Shown piece after piece: positions 34,809 through 44,112 of a DNA stretch of 64,000 bases (positions are counted from its first letter, which is position 1; the number at the start of each line of letters is the position of its first letter). This DNA is from Vescimonas coprocola. GTDB taxonomy: Bacteria; Bacillota; Clostridia; Oscillospirales; Oscillospiraceae. Both the position numbers and the translations under genes were made by a program. The stretch is from NCBI RefSeq assembly GCF_018408575.1, contig NZ_AP023418.1, positions 1,020,415-1,084,414 on the forward strand, in the 5' to 3' direction. The notes below the pieces were generated by a model. That model had not been told where the DNA came from and did no database searches. It saw nothing but the letters and a program-made list of their open reading frames with translations.

Positions 34809-35682
34809 CGTTCTGCGCCCCCTTTCTCCGGGTCCGAAGCAGTTCCCGCAGCGGGAAGCGGGCCTTGTCCGTCTCCTCCTGCTGGGGCATCAGCTCGTTA
34901 TGCAGCAGCTGGGACAGGGTCTCCGCCTGCAGATGGCGCTTCAGCATCCCGCCGATAGCCACGGAGATAGATCCCGTCTCCTCTGAGACGATGACCACCA
35001 CGGCATCGGAATTCTCGCTCATGCCGATGCCCGCCCGGTGGCGCATCCCCAGATCCCGGCTGAGGTTCACATTCTTAGACAGGGGCAGCATACAGCCCGC
35101 CCCCAGGATCCGCCCGTTGCGGATGATGACGGCGCCGTCGTGCATGGGCGCCTTGACAAAAAAGATGTTCTTCAGCAGTTCACTGGAGACGGAGGCATCC
35201 AGCGTGGTACCGGAGCGCACCACGTCGTCCAGCAAGATCTTCCGCTCGAAGACGATCAGCACACCCGTGCGGGTGCGGGACATCTCCGTGCAAGCCAGCA
35301 CCGTCTGGTCGATGGCCCGCTCCAGCTCCGGCAGCTCCTTCTCCGGTGCCAGCGTCCGCAGCAGACGGATGTTCTTGCTGCCCAGCTGCTCCAAGATCCG
35401 GCGAATCTCCGGCTGGAACACGATGATCAGGGCCAGCACGCCCCACTCCACCATGTGGCTGAGGATGTAATTCACCACCCGCAGGTTCAGCTTCGAGGAC
35501 AGCCACAGCGCCGCCAGAAAGATGGCCACACCCTTCAGGATGTTGGCGGCCCGTGTACTCTTCACCAGCGACAGCAGCTTATATACCAGATACGCCACGA
35601 TGGCCACGTCCAGCAGGTCCGCCAGACGGATCAGAGGCAGGTATCCTTTGATATTTTCCAATACAGACAGGATCTTTTCCAT
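34795..35682 (-). CDS. cdaA: Membrane diadenylate cyclase
   Basis: A 295-residue enzyme making c-di-AMP from two ATP. The ATG at 35682 follows AAAGG at spacing 8. A frame 24 bases longer is possible but has no better site. Three membrane helices near the N-terminus precede the DAC domain, which carries MHDGAVIIRNGRI (DGA motif) and MRHRAGIGMSENSDA (RHR motif). It heads a run of minus-strand genes down to rsgA, with a strong promoter just upstream. Confidence 0.95.
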   Translation of the reverse strand: MEKILSVLENIKGYLPLIRLADLLDVAIVAYLVYKLLSLVKSTRAANILKGVAIFLAALWLSSKLNLRVVNYILSHMVEWGVLALIIVFQPEIRRILEQLGSKNIRLLRTLAPEKELPELERAIDQTVLACTEMSRTRTGVLIVFERKILLDDVVRSGTTLDASVSSELLKNIFFVKAPMHDGAVIIRNGRILGAGCMLPLSKNVNLSRDLGMRHRAGIGMSENSDAVVVIVSEETGSISVAIGGMLKRHLQAETLSQLLHNELMPQQEETDKARFPLRELLRTRRKGAQNDEEE

Positions 35683-35723
35683 ATTGCAGACCTTTCCCAT
35701 TCGCATACCAATAGGTATTTCAC

Positions 35724-35752
35724 ATTATATAATTATTTTCGGAGAATTGCAA
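35724..35752 (-). promoter_or_regulatory. Strong sigma-A-type promoter for the cdaA-rsgA run
   Basis: Minus-strand TTGCAA (35747-35752), a 17-base AT-rich spacer, then a perfect TATAAT (35724-35729), about 40 bases before the cdaA ATG. Confidence 0.8.
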
Positions 35753-35803
35753 TAAAAACGTAGGGGCGTGTCTGACATTTTCACGAATCGGCGGGATTGA
35801 CGG

Positions 35804-35838
35804 GAAAAAAAGCCCCCTCCGGCCGGGGCCGGAGGGGG
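35804..35838 (-). terminator. Terminator ending the Tad/kinase run
   Basis: On the minus strand CCCCCTCCGGCC pairs with GGCCGGAGGGGG and is followed by CTTTTTTT. It lies just after the PARG-kinase fusion gene and separates it from the cdaA promoter. Confidence 0.9.
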
Positions 35839-35876
35839 ATAAGGAACAGGGATTTACTTTACAGGGAGCGGGAGCT

Positions 35877-38800
35877 TCAGCTCTGCTCCTCCCGGCGCAG
35901 GATCCGCTTCCACTGAGCCAACTTCTCCTGATTGGTGGTAACGTCGAAGGAGGCATCCTCCAGTGCCTCCATCAGCTCCCGGCAGGATTGGAAGCGCCTC
36001 ACCGGGTCGGGCTGCACACACTTTTGGATCAAGTCACCCAACTGATGCGGGAAGCCGTCGATATGCATTGCATGGATGCAGCCTATCTCATAGGGCGGCA
36101 CGCCGGGGTTACAGCCGGTCGCCAAATAATAGAGCGTGGCCCCCAGACCGTAGATATCTGTCCGGGCATCGGTCTGTCCCATACCGCCGAACTGCTCCGG
36201 GGCGGCATAGCCCCATGTACCCAGACAGACGGTATCCCCCGCTTTGCCGGGTTTATAGACACGCATCGTGCCGAAATCGATCAGTGCAAGACGGCCATCG
36301 GGCCGCAGCAGGATATTTCCCGGCTTCATGTCACGGTAGACATAATTTCTCTCATGCAGATAGCGCAGCACATCGCATAGCTGCCATGCCCAATCCACCA
36401 CTTGGATCAGATCCTGAGTCCCTTCTCTGGCCATGACGCTCTCTAGTGTCTCGCCATCAAAATATTCCCGGACCACGCAGAGGGTCTCCTCATCCTCCAG
36501 AACCTCTACCAGCTTTGGAATGGCCGGGTGATCCAGCTGCCGGAGGAGGTCAGCTTCCTTCAGGAGCAGCTCACGGATGGCCTTTTGGGCGGGACGATCA
36601 TCCTTTCGGCAAGGCTTCAGCACCACAAGCTTATCCGTACGGGAGCTTTTCGCCAAATAAACGTCCTTTACGCTCAACGGGGCAAGTGTCCGGATGATCT
36701 CATACTCCCCTATCCGCTTTTCCCCTGCAAAATCGCCCATTGGACTCGGCGGCGTTTCCTGCCGGGGAGGTGTGTACGACTCATTCCGCAGGTCAAATAT
36801 GACCTTCTCAGTCCTTGCAAAAGCGATCTCATCATAGGCCGCAAGCTGATACTTCTTTCCCGGTATGAGCTTACGTCCGTTTATCCACGTACCATTGGTA
36901 GAAAAATTGTCTCGCACAAACCAAATTTCCTGCTCATAGAAAAAGGCCGCCTGCCTCCGTGCCACGGTCCGTGCGCTCAGGCGGACGTCACTGTCAGGCG
37001 CTCTGCCTACCGTTACCATCGGCTTTTTGATCCGCAGCTTTTCACCAGTGCTTGGGATCGTAAGGGGGAGTACATCGGAATACAGGACCACCGTGGTATC
37101 CGGCGGCAGCATCACATATTCCGAGTCATCCAGTATGGGTCGGCGCTCCTTCTGCGTCAACAGCTTCCAGTTTTTTACGGTCAGCAACTTTCCGCAGCAT
37201 CTGCATACGTATCTGGTTTCATCGGTACCTTCTTCAAAAGCCATGTATTCATGCTGTCCATCCCTGCAATCGAGAATTGCATCGGCCTCTTTGCCCAGCA
37301 TCTCACGCAAGACAAGCTTTGCGAGCCGCTCCATGCCGGTCCTGGTGGGATGAGAGCCGTCGATGGCATCATAGGGCAGGTGATAGGCATACAGATCGAT
37401 GAGCCTGCCGCCCTCCAGCACTGCCGTGCGGCGGATGATATCGTTATATACCTCGATGGAGATACCGCCTACGCTCTCCGGAAACGCAAAGGCCGGATCG
37501 GTACTCATATAAGTGGAGCAGAGTGTGCAGCACCAGAGCTCGGCATCCGGATAATTGACCCGCAGCTTTTGCAGCATTCGCCGGTAGGCCGTCTCGAACA
37601 CAGAATACCACTCGTCGGACACTCCGCTGTCCTCCATGGGCCGGACGGCGTTCGCCCAGTCATTGGTGCCGAGATAGACCAAAATCACATCCGGCCGGAC
37701 ACCCCGCATATGCAGATGGCTGGTCCGCTGATCGCTGCACCCGGAGGGGAACAGCTCATGCTGCCCCGGCAGCTTTGTCACCCGACTGCCGGACCAGGAG
37801 TCATTGACCAGCAGTTCACCGCCGAAGAAGTCGATGACCTGCCCCCACCATGTATCCGCCATGGTATAGACCCCCGTCTGGCTGCAGACGTCGCCTTTGT
37901 AGAAGACGCTGTGATCCGGCGGATTATAGTTTTCCAGTGTGCTGACAGAGTCTCCCAAGACGGAAAATTGTTTGCCTCGATAGAGGTTTGTCGTTTTCCA
38001 CTGGGAAAGCTCCTCCTGCCGTATTTTCTCCGGGGTAGGCGCATCGTCCACCAGCCACATGGGGCCGGAAAAGCGGAGCTTGGCAGCCTCGGTAGAGAGA
38101 CCGTCAAAGGCGAGCTGGAAGGCCATCAGGTTCGGACACGGCTTAAAGGGATCGTTGCCGTTGCTGCTTTTGATGGCAAAGACGATATCTGTGAAGCAGG
38201 TATCGTAGTGCTCCTCCAGCAGAACATCCCGAAAGGCCTGCGCCACGATCTCCGGCGGATTCTTGAAGGCTCCGCAGCCGAAGGCACCTAAGATCAGCAC
38301 CCGAATGTCGTTATCTATGGCGGCATTGAAGATGTTGCGGATACGGGAACGGAACAGATCCCCCAGCACGGCGGAATTCGTATGCGGCAGCATGAATAGG
38401 ATGGGTGCAGCGCAGGTGATCACATCCACACGAAACCACTGGTTCCGCTCCTTCAGGCTCAGATCCTCGTTTTTGAATACGGTCACACCCTTGGTGTAGA
38501 TCAGGCGGTCGGAGTAGAGATACCGGCCGTGCTCATAGTGATACTGATAGAAGTCATCATATACGCCGGGTGTATTGGCCAGACACGGATAGAGATTGCT
38601 GCAGCGGCAGAGGCACTCCTCCTGCGCCGTGGCACCGTTTTTCACGCCACCGCCGGGGACCTCCGGATTGGCAAAGTTCAGCACAGCCACGCCGTATTGA
38701 TTCCCGAAGCGGGCAGCCGCCGCAAAGGTGGTGGTATCCTCCACCGTGATGCGCCGCTCATACCGGGGCATGAGCGGCTGTTGGGCCCTGAAATCCTCAC

Positions 38801-38906
38801 GGTAGACCTTGGTTCCCTCCATGGCCTGACGGGTAGCGTCCCGCAGTGCTCCGCTTTCGCAGCGGCGCAGCGTGTCCTCAAAGTGCTCGATCAAATTCTC
38901 TGGCAT
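35877..38906 (-). CDS. Four-domain fusion: PARG-type macrodomain, SGNH hydrolase, FHA domain, Ser/Thr kinase
   Basis: A 1009-residue protein without signal peptide or membrane helix, starting at ATG 38906 after AAGGAGG. Residues 1-280 match the bacterial poly(ADP-ribose) glycohydrolase (TIGR02452-like) fold, with PGGG (84-87) and QEE (95-97). Residues 310-540 are an SGNH/GDSL hydrolase with GDS (318-320), NDSWSG, GTND (413-416) and DGSHP (516-520), so the serine, asparagine, aspartate and histidine are all present. A small C/H-rich knuckle (547-571) leads to an FHA domain (about 600-705, GR 634-635, NG 671-672). The kinase domain (733-985) keeps K764, YRD (857-859), DFG (877-879) and APE (902-904), but its glycine loop is degenerate. 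It resembles the kinase at 44631. Substrates are unknown. Confidence 0.88.
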   Translation of the reverse strand: MPENLIEHFEDTLRRCESGALRDATRQAMEGTKVYREDFRAQQPLMPRYERRITVEDTTTFAAAARFGNQYGVAVLNFANPEVPGGGVKNGATAQEECLCRCSNLYPCLANTPGVYDDFYQYHYEHGRYLYSDRLIYTKGVTVFKNEDLSLKERNQWFRVDVITCAAPILFMLPHTNSAVLGDLFRSRIRNIFNAAIDNDIRVLILGAFGCGAFKNPPEIVAQAFRDVLLEEHYDTCFTDIVFAIKSSNGNDPFKPCPNLMAFQLAFDGLSTEAAKLRFSGPMWLVDDAPTPEKIRQEELSQWKTTNLYRGKQFSVLGDSVSTLENYNPPDHSVFYKGDVCSQTGVYTMADTWWGQVIDFFGGELLVNDSWSGSRVTKLPGQHELFPSGCSDQRTSHLHMRGVRPDVILVYLGTNDWANAVRPMEDSGVSDEWYSVFETAYRRMLQKLRVNYPDAELWCCTLCSTYMSTDPAFAFPESVGGISIEVYNDIIRRTAVLEGGRLIDLYAYHLPYDAIDGSHPTRTGMERLAKLVLREMLGKEADAILDCRDGQHEYMAFEEGTDETRYVCRCCGKLLTVKNWKLLTQKERRPILDDSEYVMLPPDTTVVLYSDVLPLTIPSTGEKLRIKKPMVTVGRAPDSDVRLSARTVARRQAAFFYEQEIWFVRDNFSTNGTWINGRKLIPGKKYQLAAYDEIAFARTEKVIFDLRNESYTPPRQETPPSPMGDFAGEKRIGEYEIIRTLAPLSVKDVYLAKSSRTDKLVVLKPCRKDDRPAQKAIRELLLKEADLLRQLDHPAIPKLVEVLEDEETLCVVREYFDGETLESVMAREGTQDLIQVVDWAWQLCDVLRYLHERNYVYRDMKPGNILLRPDGRLALIDFGTMRVYKPGKAGDTVCLGTWGYAAPEQFGGMGQTDARTDIYGLGATLYYLATGCNPGVPPYEIGCIHAMHIDGFPHQLGDLIQKCVQPDPVRRFQSCRELMEALEDASFDVTTNQEKLAQWKRILRREEQS

Positions 38907-38932
38907 TTTTCTTCCTCCTTATCATCCGAAAC

Positions 38933-38968
38933 CATCAAAGCCTCCGGCTGGGGCCGGAGGCTTTGATG
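38933..38968. other. Strong hairpin between adhesin and fusion genes
   Basis: CATCAAAGCCTCCGGC (38933-38948) pairs perfectly with 38953-38968 around TGGG. There is no T-run on the minus strand, so it is more likely an mRNA processing or stabilising stem than a full terminator. Confidence 0.7.
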
Positions 38969-38990
38969 TCGGCTTATGCCGGGTCAGGTC

Positions 38991-41900
38991 TTACTTCTCT
39001 TTGTCGTTCTTCTTTTTCTTGCCGGCGGCCAGAGCGATCACCACACCGGCGATCACTACCACAGCGGCAATGGAGCCGAAGAACAGCGGCTTATTGTTGT
39101 AGTAGCGCACGAACAGGTTCGTGGTGACGTAGAAGTTGGTGATCTCCTCCGTCTGCTCGTTGCCGGCGGCGTCGGTGCAGACGATCTTCACCTGATGCGC
39201 TCCGGTGGAATCGCCCGGAATATCGAAGGTGAACTCGCCCTGGTCCGCCACGATGGCGGCGATCTCTTCTGCTGTCCACGTCTTGTAGGCCTTGCTGTAA
39301 TCGTCCAGATACACCACCACGGACTGAAGCAGCAGGTTATCTCCGGCGGACAGGCTCACCGTGAGGTTCTCCAGAGGATAGGTGGTATCGCTCTCCAGAT
39401 TGGTCACGACCATGTTGGGCTTGGTCTTATCCACGCCGAAGCCGATCTCCTGCTTCTTGGTGTCCAGCGTGTTTTCCGCTATGTTGCCCGCAGCATCCTC
39501 GGAGTAGAAGGTCAGGCGATAGACGCCGTCATCGGCAAAGTTCTTGGCCAGCACGGTGTAGATGTACTCATACCACTGACCATTGCCGCCCCGCACCTCG
39601 ATGCGGTAGTCCGTACCCTCCTGCAGGATGATGGTCTGATTGTTCTTGAAGAGCGTGATGCGGATGTTCTGGAGGGCGTCGGGGTTGGTCTCCGTCACCA
39701 CCACATCCTGCGGCGTCTGGACGTAGGAGCCGTTGAGCTGCTCCGTGGCGGCGCTGAGGGCATAGGTGGAGCCGAAGCGGTTGACGGAGAACAAAATGGT
39801 CTTTTCCGTGGTGTTGCCCGCCTTATCCGTCAGGGTGGCCGCCAGCGTGTAGATATCGTCTACTTCCTTCTCCTTGGCGAAATTCTTGAAGGTAAAGACC
39901 TTGCCGTTGTGCTGGTCGGCATAGGAGCCGTCCAGCGCAACGCCCTTGCGCATGGCGCCGGTGAGGGTGATGCTCACCTGTGCATCATCGTAGTTGGTAT
40001 CGGAATAGGACACTACCGGGATGATGTCGCCGTTGTTGGCGGAGCGGTCGGCTACGCCGGTGATCTCCAGCGTGGGAGCCGTCGTATCCACATAGAAGGT
40101 CTGCTCCGTGAAGTCGGCGGAGGTGTTGCCCGCCTTATCCGTCACGTCGATGTCGAAGGTGTACAGGCCGTCACGCTGATAGGCGATGGTGGCCGTATGG
40201 CGGTCGCCGCTGGAGGTCCAGCCGCTGACCGTGGGCAGGGCGATATCTGCGCCGTCGTCGGTGGCCCGGAGGGTGATGTTCACCCGGCTGGCGTCGAAGT
40301 TGTGCTCCGTGACAACAACGGTGGCCGTGCGGTTTGCGTTGTAGTAGTTTCCGTTCAAGGCGGAGTTGTTGTCATAGGTGACGCTGATGGTGGGGCGGGT
40401 CTTATCGATGGTGAAGGCCGTCGGAGCGACGGTACCGTCGGCATAGTGCACCGGCTCGTTGGGGTTGCCCGCCTTATCCGTCACGTCGATGTCGAAGGTG
40501 TAGTCCCCCTCGGCGGTGTATTCGATGGTGGCCGTATGGAGGTCGCCGCTGGAGGTCCAGCCGCTGACCGTGGGCAACGCAATATCTGCGCCGTCATTGG
40601 TGGCCCGGAGGGTGATGTTCACCAGGCTGTCGTCGAAGTTGCGCTCTTTCACCGTGACGTTGGCCCGGCGGCTCTCCCGGAAGAAGGTGCCGCTGTCCGC
40701 CGCATTGTTGTCATATTCGATATTGATGATAGGCTTCGTGATATCGATCTTGATGGAATACTCCATGGACGTGACATTGCCTGCGTTGTCCTCGGCGGTC
40801 AGCAGGATGTGGACATCGTTGCTGTTGTTCTTCTTTGCATCCACAGTAAAGCGCATTTTCTCCTTGGACTGGCAGGGGGGGACTTTGCCGTCCCAGCTAT
40901 AGAGCACGCCCCGCTGGGTCACATCTTCCTCGTTATAGACCGTCCCGTTATAGACCGTATAGGTCACCTGCTTCAGGCCGGAATACACGCCGTTTTCCAC
41001 GGGATCGTTTGCCGACACCACCACCGGCACATCGCCGTTATAAATCTTGTTGTTGGTCAGGCCGGACTCCTTTACGATTTCCGGGGCCGTAAACTCCTCG
41101 TGAGGTCTCTCGTTGTCCACCACCAGACCGTTGGTGCTGAGGTAGGTGACATGGCCGGCCATATCCGTGATCTTCAGATAGACCACAAGCTGCTGGTTGG
41201 GTGTAAATTCCGTGGTTTTGCCTATATCGGTCCACTTCTGCTGCGCCAGCTCCTTGACTGTCAGCGCCTTCTTCCCTTCACTGTCGGTCTGGAATTTCTG
41301 GACAAAGTATTCCTTGCTCTTGATGGGAGAGGTCTCGTCCCATTCGTTATGGGTAATGACGATCTTATCATTGGCCCAAACGCCAAAGGTCAGGTTCTCG
41401 CTGCCGATCAGCGCTGTCCATACAGGGGAAGAAGTGGGGTCCTTTCCTCCCACCACATAGGTGTTGGCGGTGATGGTACCGGTGGGGGCTTTCGTATCCA
41501 CGGTGAAGCAGTAGGGGGTCTCACCAATGGTGGTGGCGTTTACGCTCTTCTTCTGGTCCTTGTCAGCAAGGGCGGACAGACCGGCCTTGTTGGTGTAGGA
41601 GATGGACCAGATGTAATTGGCATCCTCAGAGAAGGTCACTTCACAGAAAGCTTTATCCGGGTCAGGAAGCTTCGTCTCCGGGTCAACAGCATTACTCCAA
41701 TCGGTAATCTTGACCTTGCTGCGCACGTCGTTGCCCACTGTATCCTTGATATCGAACGTGACCGCATCGAGATCCAGTGTGCTGGCTCTGTCGGTGATGG
41801 TCACAGTGGCGGTGCGGGCAGCTTTGTAGTAGCCACGCTCAGTGCCGTTCTCCTCCACCACATTGACAGGTTTTTCCTTGACAGGTTTTCCCTTTCCGAA

Positions 41901-42095
41901 CTCGATCTCGATGGTAGGAGACGTAGAGTTGATCTTCACTGCCTTCTCCTCTGGCTTGGACACATTGCCGGCCCGGTCAGTGACCTGCACATAGATCACA
42001 ACGTTGTCGCTGTTGTTCTTCCCGGCATCCACGGTGAAGGAGAGCTCCTTCAGCTCCTGCAGGATATCGCCGCCCTTCGTGTAGGTATAGAGCAT
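38991..42095 (-). CDS. Ig-like repeat surface adhesin, 3' part (out of frame with its 5' part)
   Basis: 1034 codons continuing the adhesin begun at 44040. The ATG at 42095 has no ribosome site, and the homologous frame continues upstream to a C5 tract at 42114-42118. Removing one base there joins both parts into a single frame of 1682 codons. The region consists of bacterial Ig-like modules, many ending in VTDKAGN, two of which are nearly identical (113-residue repeat). Near the C-terminus comes one helix (FFGSIAAVVVIAGVVIALAAG) and a lysine-rich tail, which fits membrane anchoring without sortase. It would be exposed on the cell surface. Confidence 0.8.
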   Translation of the reverse strand: MLYTYTKGGDILQELKELSFTVDAGKNNSDNVVIYVQVTDRAGNVSKPEEKAVKINSTSPTIEIEFGKGKPVKEKPVNVVEENGTERGYYKAARTATVTITDRASTLDLDAVTFDIKDTVGNDVRSKVKITDWSNAVDPETKLPDPDKAFCEVTFSEDANYIWSISYTNKAGLSALADKDQKKSVNATTIGETPYCFTVDTKAPTGTITANTYVVGGKDPTSSPVWTALIGSENLTFGVWANDKIVITHNEWDETSPIKSKEYFVQKFQTDSEGKKALTVKELAQQKWTDIGKTTEFTPNQQLVVYLKITDMAGHVTYLSTNGLVVDNERPHEEFTAPEIVKESGLTNNKIYNGDVPVVVSANDPVENGVYSGLKQVTYTVYNGTVYNEEDVTQRGVLYSWDGKVPPCQSKEKMRFTVDAKKNNSNDVHILLTAEDNAGNVTSMEYSIKIDITKPIINIEYDNNAADSGTFFRESRRANVTVKERNFDDSLVNITLRATNDGADIALPTVSGWTSSGDLHTATIEYTAEGDYTFDIDVTDKAGNPNEPVHYADGTVAPTAFTIDKTRPTISVTYDNNSALNGNYYNANRTATVVVTEHNFDASRVNITLRATDDGADIALPTVSGWTSSGDRHTATIAYQRDGLYTFDIDVTDKAGNTSADFTEQTFYVDTTAPTLEITGVADRSANNGDIIPVVSYSDTNYDDAQVSITLTGAMRKGVALDGSYADQHNGKVFTFKNFAKEKEVDDIYTLAATLTDKAGNTTEKTILFSVNRFGSTYALSAATEQLNGSYVQTPQDVVVTETNPDALQNIRITLFKNNQTIILQEGTDYRIEVRGGNGQWYEYIYTVLAKNFADDGVYRLTFYSEDAAGNIAENTLDTKKQEIGFGVDKTKPNMVVTNLESDTTYPLENLTVSLSAGDNLLLQSVVVYLDDYSKAYKTWTAEEIAAIVADQGEFTFDIPGDSTGAHQVKIVCTDAAGNEQTEEITNFYVTTNLFVRYYNNKPLFFGSIAAVVVIAGVVIALAAGKKKKNDKEK
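40127..40641 (-). repeat. Near-identical tandem Ig-like modules in the adhesin
   Basis: Segments 40127-40302 and 40466-40641 match in register at an offset of 339 bases (113 codons), with few differences, mostly at third positions or in GGxRHT/GGxLHT-type variants. They could recombine to change module number. Confidence 0.8.
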
Positions 42096-44040
42096 CTCCC
42101 GCTGGGTCTCGGTCCCCCTGCTCCGTCTCGGTGCGGTCCTTTACCACCCAATACTCCACGGACTGGATGCCGGAGTAGTCGTCCGGGTCGTTGATGCCAT
42201 TCACCGTGGCGGTGAAGTTCTTGTTGTAGTAGCCGTTGGTGTTGGCCGCCTCGAGCGCCAGCCCCAGCTTGGGGGCCTTCTTATCCACGACGATCTTCAG
42301 GCCCTCCAGCTTCTTGTCTGCCAGCTGTGCCACACGGATCTCCGTCTCGCCGTAGAACACCCGGATGGCCTGAATGGTCTTGGTTTCCTGAATGGCCGCC
42401 GGCTGCGTAAAGGAGGCGGTCTTCGCATCGTAGCCGCCGGAGGTCGTTCCGTCGGCAAAAATCAGCTGGATGCCCTTGATCCCGGTCTCGCTGCCAGTCT
42501 CATCGGCGGCAGCAGAAAACTGGACCGCTGCATTGTTTGCAAAGACGAAGGTGGCGCCATCCCGGCGGATGGCATTGTCGGAGTTCCAAGTGATGCCATC
42601 CAGCGCAGTGAGGTCACTGGTGTTGATCTGGGGGCACGCCGTAAAGGTGACGGTCACCTTCGTATCCCGTTGGACTTCCGTCAGAAGTAGCTTATACGAC
42701 TTCTCCGCCGCTCTTCTCACGTTGGCCTTCACATCGGCTTCGTCTACCGTGATGGTGTCGATGATATAGCCGTCCTTCGGCGTGATGGTGAGGTCGACGC
42801 TGCCGTTATAGTTCACCTTCTCCGGACCCTCCACCTTCACCTCGCCTTGCTCGCCGGAGATCACCGTGATGGTCTGCAGCGTGGGAGCAAAGGTGATCTT
42901 GATGGTGTGGGGCGCAGTAATGTTCTTGATATCCCGTGTGAAGGGAGTATCCTTTACATATCGATTGTCATCAAAGCTTTCCGCTTTGCCGTCGATCTCC
43001 ACCTCGCTGACACGGTAGTTTTCGTTGGGAGTGGCCTTTATCGTCAGGGTGCCGCCCTGCTTCACGAGGACTGCTTCCACCTCGCCGCCCTGCGCTGCGG
43101 GGTCGGTTTCCACCGTTCCGTGCTGGCTGTCGTAGGTGACGGTAACGGTGTACACTCTTATGAACTTCACGGCGATCGTCGTGTCCTTATCCACCGTCAG
43201 CTTCTTTGTAAAGCTGGCAGTATCTGCAATATCCTCCTGCGTACCGTCGATGGCGATGGATTCGATCTGATAGTCATCGTCCGCCGCAACAGACAGCTCG
43301 ACCTCAGTCCCCTCTTTGTAGGTCTTTTCCGTGACCGCTTCGCCGTCCAGCAGCACATTGCCGCCCTTGTCGGCGGTGACAGTGACGGTGTACTCCTGCA
43401 CGAAGGTCACGCTGACGGTGATATCCTCGTCGGCGGTCAGCGTCTCCTGAAACGTCTCGCCCTTCTTCACTGTCCGGGGCTCACCCTTCACCGTAAGCTC
43501 CTGAATATAGGCGCCCTTGGCCGGGATCAGCTCCAGCTTCACATCGCCGCCCTTCTCCACGGTGGACGTCTCCGTCTCCTGATCGTTGATCCGGACTAAT
43601 CCGTTGCCGGTCTTGGTGACCGTCACATTCACGGTATCAGGGGTCTTGACCGTCAGCTTCACATCCACATTGCCGGTCACATCCGTGACAGCGACACGGT
43701 CGAAAACGGTGTCATAACCCTCCGCCGATACGGTATAGGCCAATGTGACCGCCTTGCCGTCTGCGATGTCCTGTGCATAGTCGGTCATCTCCTGAATGAC
43801 CGCCTCGCCGTCGGTGGTGGTCACGGTGTTCCTGGCACCTTCCGTGCCATCCACCTCGATGGTATAATCCACCGATGCGCCGTCCAGCTTGGCATCCTCG
43901 TCGCCGCCTGTCACGCAGATGGTAAAGGCATCCGCATGGGTCGCCGTGCTTGCAAACGCAGAGACCGGCACAAGACTGACGGTCATGAGGAAGGCAAGGA
44001 CGGCAGACAGAATGCGTTTTTTCATTCTAACTTCGTTCAT
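41977..44040 (-). CDS. Ig-like repeat surface adhesin, 5' part, ending in a frameshift
   Basis: 687 codons starting at ATG 44040 with AAGGAG 9 bases before it. A signal peptide (RILSAVLAFLMTVSLVPVSAFAS) leads to an extracellular part with four B-repeat-like units, recognisable by VTVT...G, a GY/NY in the middle and a final VTFT or VKF. An Ig-like module follows. After VEYWVVKDRTETEQG, at a run of five G on the coding strand, the frame slips, and the last 40 or so residues (GDRDPAGDALYLHEG...) are out of frame. Probable causes are a real slipped-strand event (phase variation), a dead allele, or a sequencing error. Confidence 0.8.
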   Translation of the reverse strand: MNEVRMKKRILSAVLAFLMTVSLVPVSAFASTATHADAFTICVTGGDEDAKLDGASVDYTIEVDGTEGARNTVTTTDGEAVIQEMTDYAQDIADGKAVTLAYTVSAEGYDTVFDRVAVTDVTGNVDVKLTVKTPDTVNVTVTKTGNGLVRINDQETETSTVEKGGDVKLELIPAKGAYIQELTVKGEPRTVKKGETFQETLTADEDITVSVTFVQEYTVTVTADKGGNVLLDGEAVTEKTYKEGTEVELSVAADDDYQIESIAIDGTQEDIADTASFTKKLTVDKDTTIAVKFIRVYTVTVTYDSQHGTVETDPAAQGGEVEAVLVKQGGTLTIKATPNENYRVSEVEIDGKAESFDDNRYVKDTPFTRDIKNITAPHTIKITFAPTLQTITVISGEQGEVKVEGPEKVNYNGSVDLTITPKDGYIIDTITVDEADVKANVRRAAEKSYKLLLTEVQRDTKVTVTFTACPQINTSDLTALDGITWNSDNAIRRDGATFVFANNAAVQFSAAADETGSETGIKGIQLIFADGTTSGGYDAKTASFTQPAAIQETKTIQAIRVFYGETEIRVAQLADKKLEGLKIVVDKKAPKLGLALEAANTNGYYNKNFTATVNGINDPDDYSGIQSVEYWVVKDRTETEQGDRDPAGDALYLHEGRRYPAGAEGALLHRGCREEQQRQRCDLCAGH

Positions 44041-44112
44041 CTCTCACTGCTCCTTACTGTTGAGGTGTTTCTTGGTGTCTTATTTTGTCATCCGCTAGAC
44101 GGATGATAAAAA

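Noticed and set aside
38991-42095. Treating the 3' adhesin part as a separate gene
   Set aside because: No ribosome site before its first ATG, no signal peptide, and the homologous frame continues upstream to the homopolymer where a single base restores one gene.
38976-42194. A plus-strand open frame of more than 1000 codons opposite the adhesin gene
   Set aside because: It mirrors the minus-strand adhesin, has no ribosome site and translates to a low-complexity mix rich in G, V, R and H typical of the complement of a GC-rich gene.
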